Shown here piece by piece: positions 26,901 to 32,900 of a stretch of DNA of 64,000 bases. A program made the position numbers and the translations under genes. Source of the stretch: Parelaphostrongylus tenuis (Eukaryota; Nematoda; Chromadorea; Rhabditida; Metastrongylidae); contig JAHQIW010003598.1 of assembly GCA_019055375.1 (NCBI GenBank), positions 186,001-250,000 of the forward strand, read 5' to 3'. A model generated the notes under the pieces. The model searched no databases. It was not told the DNA's origin and saw only the letters and a program-made list of their open reading frames with translations. Each line of letters opens with the position of its first letter. The first letter of the stretch is position 1.

Positions 26901-29900
26901 TGAGAAAGAGGGGAAGCATAGTGGACTGATTTGCCAGGGTGTCAGGAAACAAGATGTTGGTTTAACCATCTCCCGCAACTCTCCCTTGCAGTCACACTGC
27001 AGGGAGCGCCTCATATCCGCCATCGTCAAGAAGTCAAGAATATTCGACTCGATCAGCTTCTTTGACATACATTAAGGAGATGAAAGCTTCAAGCGGCAGC
27101 CGAAACAACACGTAGTGTTGGAAAACCTATGAGACGGTGACTACGAGAAAACGGAATATGCAAACTTCCAACCTTGGCAAAGTTGATTATGACGGTTCCT
27201 CATGTGAATAAATAAAAATAAGTTTTCATATAATAGTGAGCTTTACAGCATGTGAATGTGATCTAGCTTTCTGGACTTTTTTCAAAACTCTGCATGCCAG
27301 AAAACTGTTCTTCGTCATTATATCTCATAATTATTATTTATGCCAACATGTCATGTGGTCTGCTAATAGGCTCTTGTACAGCCCGATACACGTGTTTCGA
27401 CCTTACAGTGTTTTCAGTCGGGCAGAACCCGTCTGTCATCTTTTAGTTTTCTAGCCAATCCTTTCAGGAGCCTTACTCTCCCTATGAAGAGGTAAGTGAT
27501 GACGAACGATTTACACTGTTAGTCAGGTAAAATTGTCACCGAACTTAGAGTGTTTTGCACTCGATTGTTCTTTTGCTGGTATTTTCATAGTAGTCGGCTC
27601 AAATAATAATTATGAGATATATTGAAATTTGAGGGTCGTCTGAATAAAATACTCGTAATAAAGGTGTAATGTTCTCCGTCAAGTGTTCCTCTGGTACTAT
27701 TGATGACAACACGTTTAAATATTTTTTAATAACACTTAACAAAGAAATACGATAGAGGTTACAGTTGCTGCAGTAGTTCTTTATCCTGTGCAACAACACT
27801 GGTTTTTTAGGGGTATAATTTCCAGATAGTTTAGCCTATAATGATTAAGATATGGACAACCAATCTACAGTGTTAATTAGGACAGAAAAATTGTTCTAGA
27901 GGTATGTTTGGGTTGGAAATTATCGTGACTAGATGGTGTGCAGCTCTTCATTATTGCAATACTTTGTTGAATTTGTGTGGGAAGAACCGCAAGAGCAACG
28001 CATATATGTGCCTTGAATTAATGCTGAAGAAAGTTGATGTCGACTTTCTATTTCACCATCAAAGAGCGGCGTTCTCTGTGTTGTAATTGGGCAGTGCCAT
28101 CGGATGTCGTGGGTCCTTAGAAATTGCCTCAAGTACCCCATAAACACTATTCCGTTATCTCCTCCAGATCTTTTTAATGCTGATCTTAGTAGCTTCACAA
28201 TTTCCGAGATATTTCCGTAGGTAATTTAGCTGATACAGCTCCTCATTGGCTTATTGGCTCGAGGTTTCTTTGAAATGAGCTTTTCAAGGTGGTTTCTGAG
28301 CTTTTTATTTGATACTCAGTCAAACATCAACTATTTTTTCGAATAATTTTATATTTATTTCCAAGCTCTTTTTGAATTTTACTTGTTGCACTGAACTTAC
28401 TTTGAAGGGAATTGTGCTCATCTCATAAGTTACATTTGCCTGCACAGTTTACGTTGAAAATGAACACGGAAAAGATATGTTGGTTTTTTTTTTCAACTGC
28501 CGTTCACACGACATGTAAATAGTGGATTTCATTCCCATAACGATCATAATTAGAAAACTACTTGACACAATTTTTTCAAGGAGACTTATGCTGTGCCACA
28601 TTCTAACCAAGGAGTCCTGCAACCATGTGGAGATAAAAAATGTCCGCTTGATGACTTTGATCTAGTATATTTCCATGTAAGTGTTGCATTTTTTTGAAAT
28701 AATTTTACTTTGAACTAAAAAACTTGATAAAGTTTTCTGTTCTGTGGTTTCCCAATTTTTTCGGCACGCTTACACAGCACATTCTCAAGTACCCTAGAAT
28801 TCCACAGATAAGAGCGATTCATTTTATGCAAAAAAAGCGGAAAAGCACACGCGCCGCTTTGTCAGAATTACGGTGTTTCATAATTTCAAAAGAGAAAGGC
28901 TATCTAAAGTGAAAATATAAAGGAACTCGAAACTAAAAAAATAGGTGTAACGAAAGTCCGGGAAAAAAATGTGTGCATGTGCCAATTTTCAGCACAGGTT
29001 GCTCTTATCTATGAAATCTTTAAGTGCTTGCATTGGTTTCGATCTTTACGTACCTAAAAATTATCTAGTTATGCAACTTTGAAGAGGATTCATTAGTATT
29101 CAGTTGTAGTGAAAGTTCTGCCGTATTTTCAGAATGCATACGAAAATTCGTTTGTACACCAGTTAAGCTCAAACAAAAGACAAACCAATAGTCGAAGTAG
29201 TCTCCTTCCACATCAAGACAATTGAATCACATATTCGACAACATAAAGATTCCGCTGTAATAAAACTCGCTATCATTTTATTCGAAGAAATTTTATAATT
29301 GTGCTCAATTTTAGAGACATTTAGGAACTTCTTGCCTTTTAAAAATAGTCAGTCGGCGCTGAGCTGGCTTGTACAGTGTGTACTCCAAAACCTTTCGTCC
29401 GAGGCTTGCTGTATAATTTTTCGGTCTATTTGCTGTGTGAGGCTGGGAGGAAGCGTTGACAGCCATTTTGTAGTTGATATGGAGCAGGAAAATTTTTTCC
29501 CTAAACGGTTTTAATCTGAAGGTTGTGTAGACAAATGATATATCGCTCGATGAACAAGATAACAAGCTTTCTGATGAGCCCAAATTTGCACAAAGTACGT
29601 GTATATAAATCATCTCCTCAGACAGTACGACAGAACTTTTTCTACAACCTAATGCTTTCTACACATGCCTTTCAACTAGGCTCAATTCTACCTCAACGAA
29701 ATGACATTCAGCTTTTCTAAAGCCAAGGGAAGATATTTCCTTTCTGATTTCAAGTCCATAGTTTTGTTCTCAGTAGTGAAAAGAAAAGGTAAACTTAGTA
29801 TAGTAGGTTACGGTGAATTTCACATGTATCACCAATGTGGACGACTACCGCGACTTTGAAAAAAAAAGACTTATTCTCTCAATATGTTTCGAGTTCAATT

Positions 29901-32900
29901 TTAAAATATCTGATATTGAATAATATTATAGAAGAACTTGAATCTTTCAATGGATAGAGGTAAGTCTTCTTCATACATACGTCGAGTCTTCAAATCATCA
30001 GGTCCGAGAGTTACCGACTTGCATAACTAGCGTTCCATCAATTGTGTCAGAAGTGTTAGAACCTAATTAAGATAACAAGGGTTCTCATATAGACAACGAA
30101 ATCATGCACTCGACATCTAAAGAGTTTAATGTTCATGTTTTTGGTCTTTCCCAAAATCAAGTATTGCCTGCTCAACACTTCTTCCGTGTATTGACTTTTA
30201 ATTTTTACTGTGTTCAAATGTCTGTAATAATAGCATAAATAGTTGACAGAAATGCCATTCATTACAAACGAGGCGCTGTTCCATCCTCATCTCGGACCGA
30301 CTAAGCTTCGGATGCTGGTGGATACGGAAATTGGCACCACATTTGCCTGGACGCACCTTTTCTGTTTCAGTACCACTTGGGAGCGCCTTATTATGACTAT
30401 TCTCTTACTCCACAAAGAATAGAGTTGAGCAACACTCGGCGGTAATCATAAAGTAGACGAAAGGTTTCGACGCAGTTGTGCCTAGAAATATTAAGGCCTT
30501 ACCTTAGCAAATCGAGTATAAGACGAGGTGATCCGTTCGATTGAACTTGTAATAAGGACTTGTGATTTGGATAGCAAACTCTAATGAAAAGTGAACATTC
30601 AGCAGCGTTCACCTTTTTCAAAGTTGTAGTTTTCATGAAATGATCAAGTGCCTTAGAGAAGTAATTCCTCATATAGTGGATTTCCCACGGGAAATAAGAA
30701 TTGACTTCCTTTAATAACGGGAACTTTTAGGGTTCTGGTGGAAAGCTTTCTCGAAGCTTTGCGTTCTGTCCGTTCTGTTATAATAATCCTCCGTTCGAGT
30801 CAATGAAAGAAGGGCAAGGATGTAATCATTGTCCGCACCCGACGTGTCCTTATTCGTATATGTATGTCTATTTGTGTCAAGTATTCTTTTGTTTTTATCC
30901 AGTTTATTACGTATCTTTTAATAGAATATTCTGTATCTTTATCTCGAAAGTGCACTTTTAGGACATCAGGAGTATGCGGATGTGTACAAGGGTGTGGAGG
31001 TAAGATGAATGTCATATCAACGTTTCATTCATATAAACAAACCGATTCTATCGATTTAATCGTTAAATTTTTTTATAAATTACTTTTTATAATTGCTCGC
31101 AAACGCACAAAATATTTCTCTTTATAAGAAAGGTAAATGAAGACAGATCATGAAATTTGAATGATTGCTAGAAAGATCATTATGAAAGTTAAAAGTAAGT
31201 ACATCATACTTTTCGTTTTGAAGTTTTCTTAAGACCGCGGTTCAATTCCAACATATTTCGTAATTATTATTTGGGCCAACATGTCATGTGGTCTATCAAC
31301 TGGGCTGACTTGTAGAGCTCGATACACGTCTTTCAACCTTGACGGTCTCATCAGTCGGACGGTACCCTTCTCGTCTTTTGTCAATGCTCTCGGGGCGTTC
31401 AGTCCCCTGAAATAAGTATAGGCGACGACAAACGTTATACACTGTCTGTCAAGTGAAATTATCCCTGAATAGACAGTGTTGTACACTCGATTACTCTTCA
31501 TTGAAATCTTCAGTATATCATACCTTTCGTTTCGAGTGTTCTCTTGAGACCACGCTCAAATTTCAACATATCGTAATTATCACTTGAACAAAGTAAAAGA
31601 AAGTAGTCCATCATAATGACTTCATACCACTAATGAAAAAAGAATAAGTGACGAAAGAGAGAGGAATTTCTGATTATGATTTGAATTCGTTAGACTGATG
31701 CTTAGAGTTTCGTTATTCATTCTAGCAACACACTTGGTAGGCATATTTTCCTTCATCCATTCCACTTTCAAATATACTTATGCTTTGTACTTCCTATCTA
31801 TAGTAATGAACACATTGCTCTTTATCACATTGTTTTGTGTTCACATTAGTGTACATTGAATACTAACCAGTGGAAGATACAGTAGTCACATTTCACTTGG
31901 AGCTTTTGTTCTCATGAATTTCTCTCTAGCCCTTCTTCTTTCTGTTATGAATGTGGCCGGGATCTCTTAACAAGTGAGAAAAACGTATTTGTAGCTGTTT
32001 CTCTGTCTTTGTACAGTAAGGCAGTATTGCCGTAGTGTTGATAATTAGTCGTCGGCTATGCAAAGGATTTTTTTTGTCCATATACAACACAGAAGGTAGC
32101 ACATTTGGTGACGTACCATAGTATAACGCGCCTTTGGGAACTTTGAAATGTGAATTCGATTCCCGTCTAACGCTCAAAGTTTTAAATATCACTCGTCATT
32201 ATTGAAAGCTCTGGTGTAGTTAAATTTAATGAATGAGAGGCTAACCAAAATGACGACAAGGAACAAGTTTCATGACGAATTAGACCACGTTCTTATCTTA
32301 CAAGATGGTGGATTTTAAGTTGACATAGTTTGCTGCTTCAGATTTACCTGTACTTCAAGGCATCATTCTAATATTGGGTGAGTGTACGGGTTACAGGGCT
32401 CTGCAATACACTCGTGGTTGTCGGTTCGATCTCACATTCCAAATTCTGAACCTTTCATCCTTCCAATGTTGGAAAATTGGTGCTTGCACCTATCTGGGAG
32501 AGTAGCAGCACCGATCGGAATTATCGATGGGCCACTTTAAGTCATAGCCGCAGGCTGGGAAGTAATATAATCTGTGCTCTTGAATCTGAATCGTGTTTTA
32601 TTCAGTCAAGAGCTTAGTCTTCTCTGTTGGATAGTTATGTTTCTTGCGAAGTCGAATGGTTACTGTGTATATTAAGGTCAATCCTCTATTGCTTGAGGGC
32701 GCTTACCTTGTTCTGAAATACAATCGTTTCTATATTTTTTGTTGTCACCATGAGAAAAAACCATAAAGCTAAGGAATGTCGTTATACCATGTGACGTGGG
32801 TACAATGGCGAGAGGACATTTTTTTGGCAGAGGATCTTAGATTTTTGCAGCATAAATAGCCACGTTGAATCTAATACTGAGATAAGCTTCTTTTATTACA

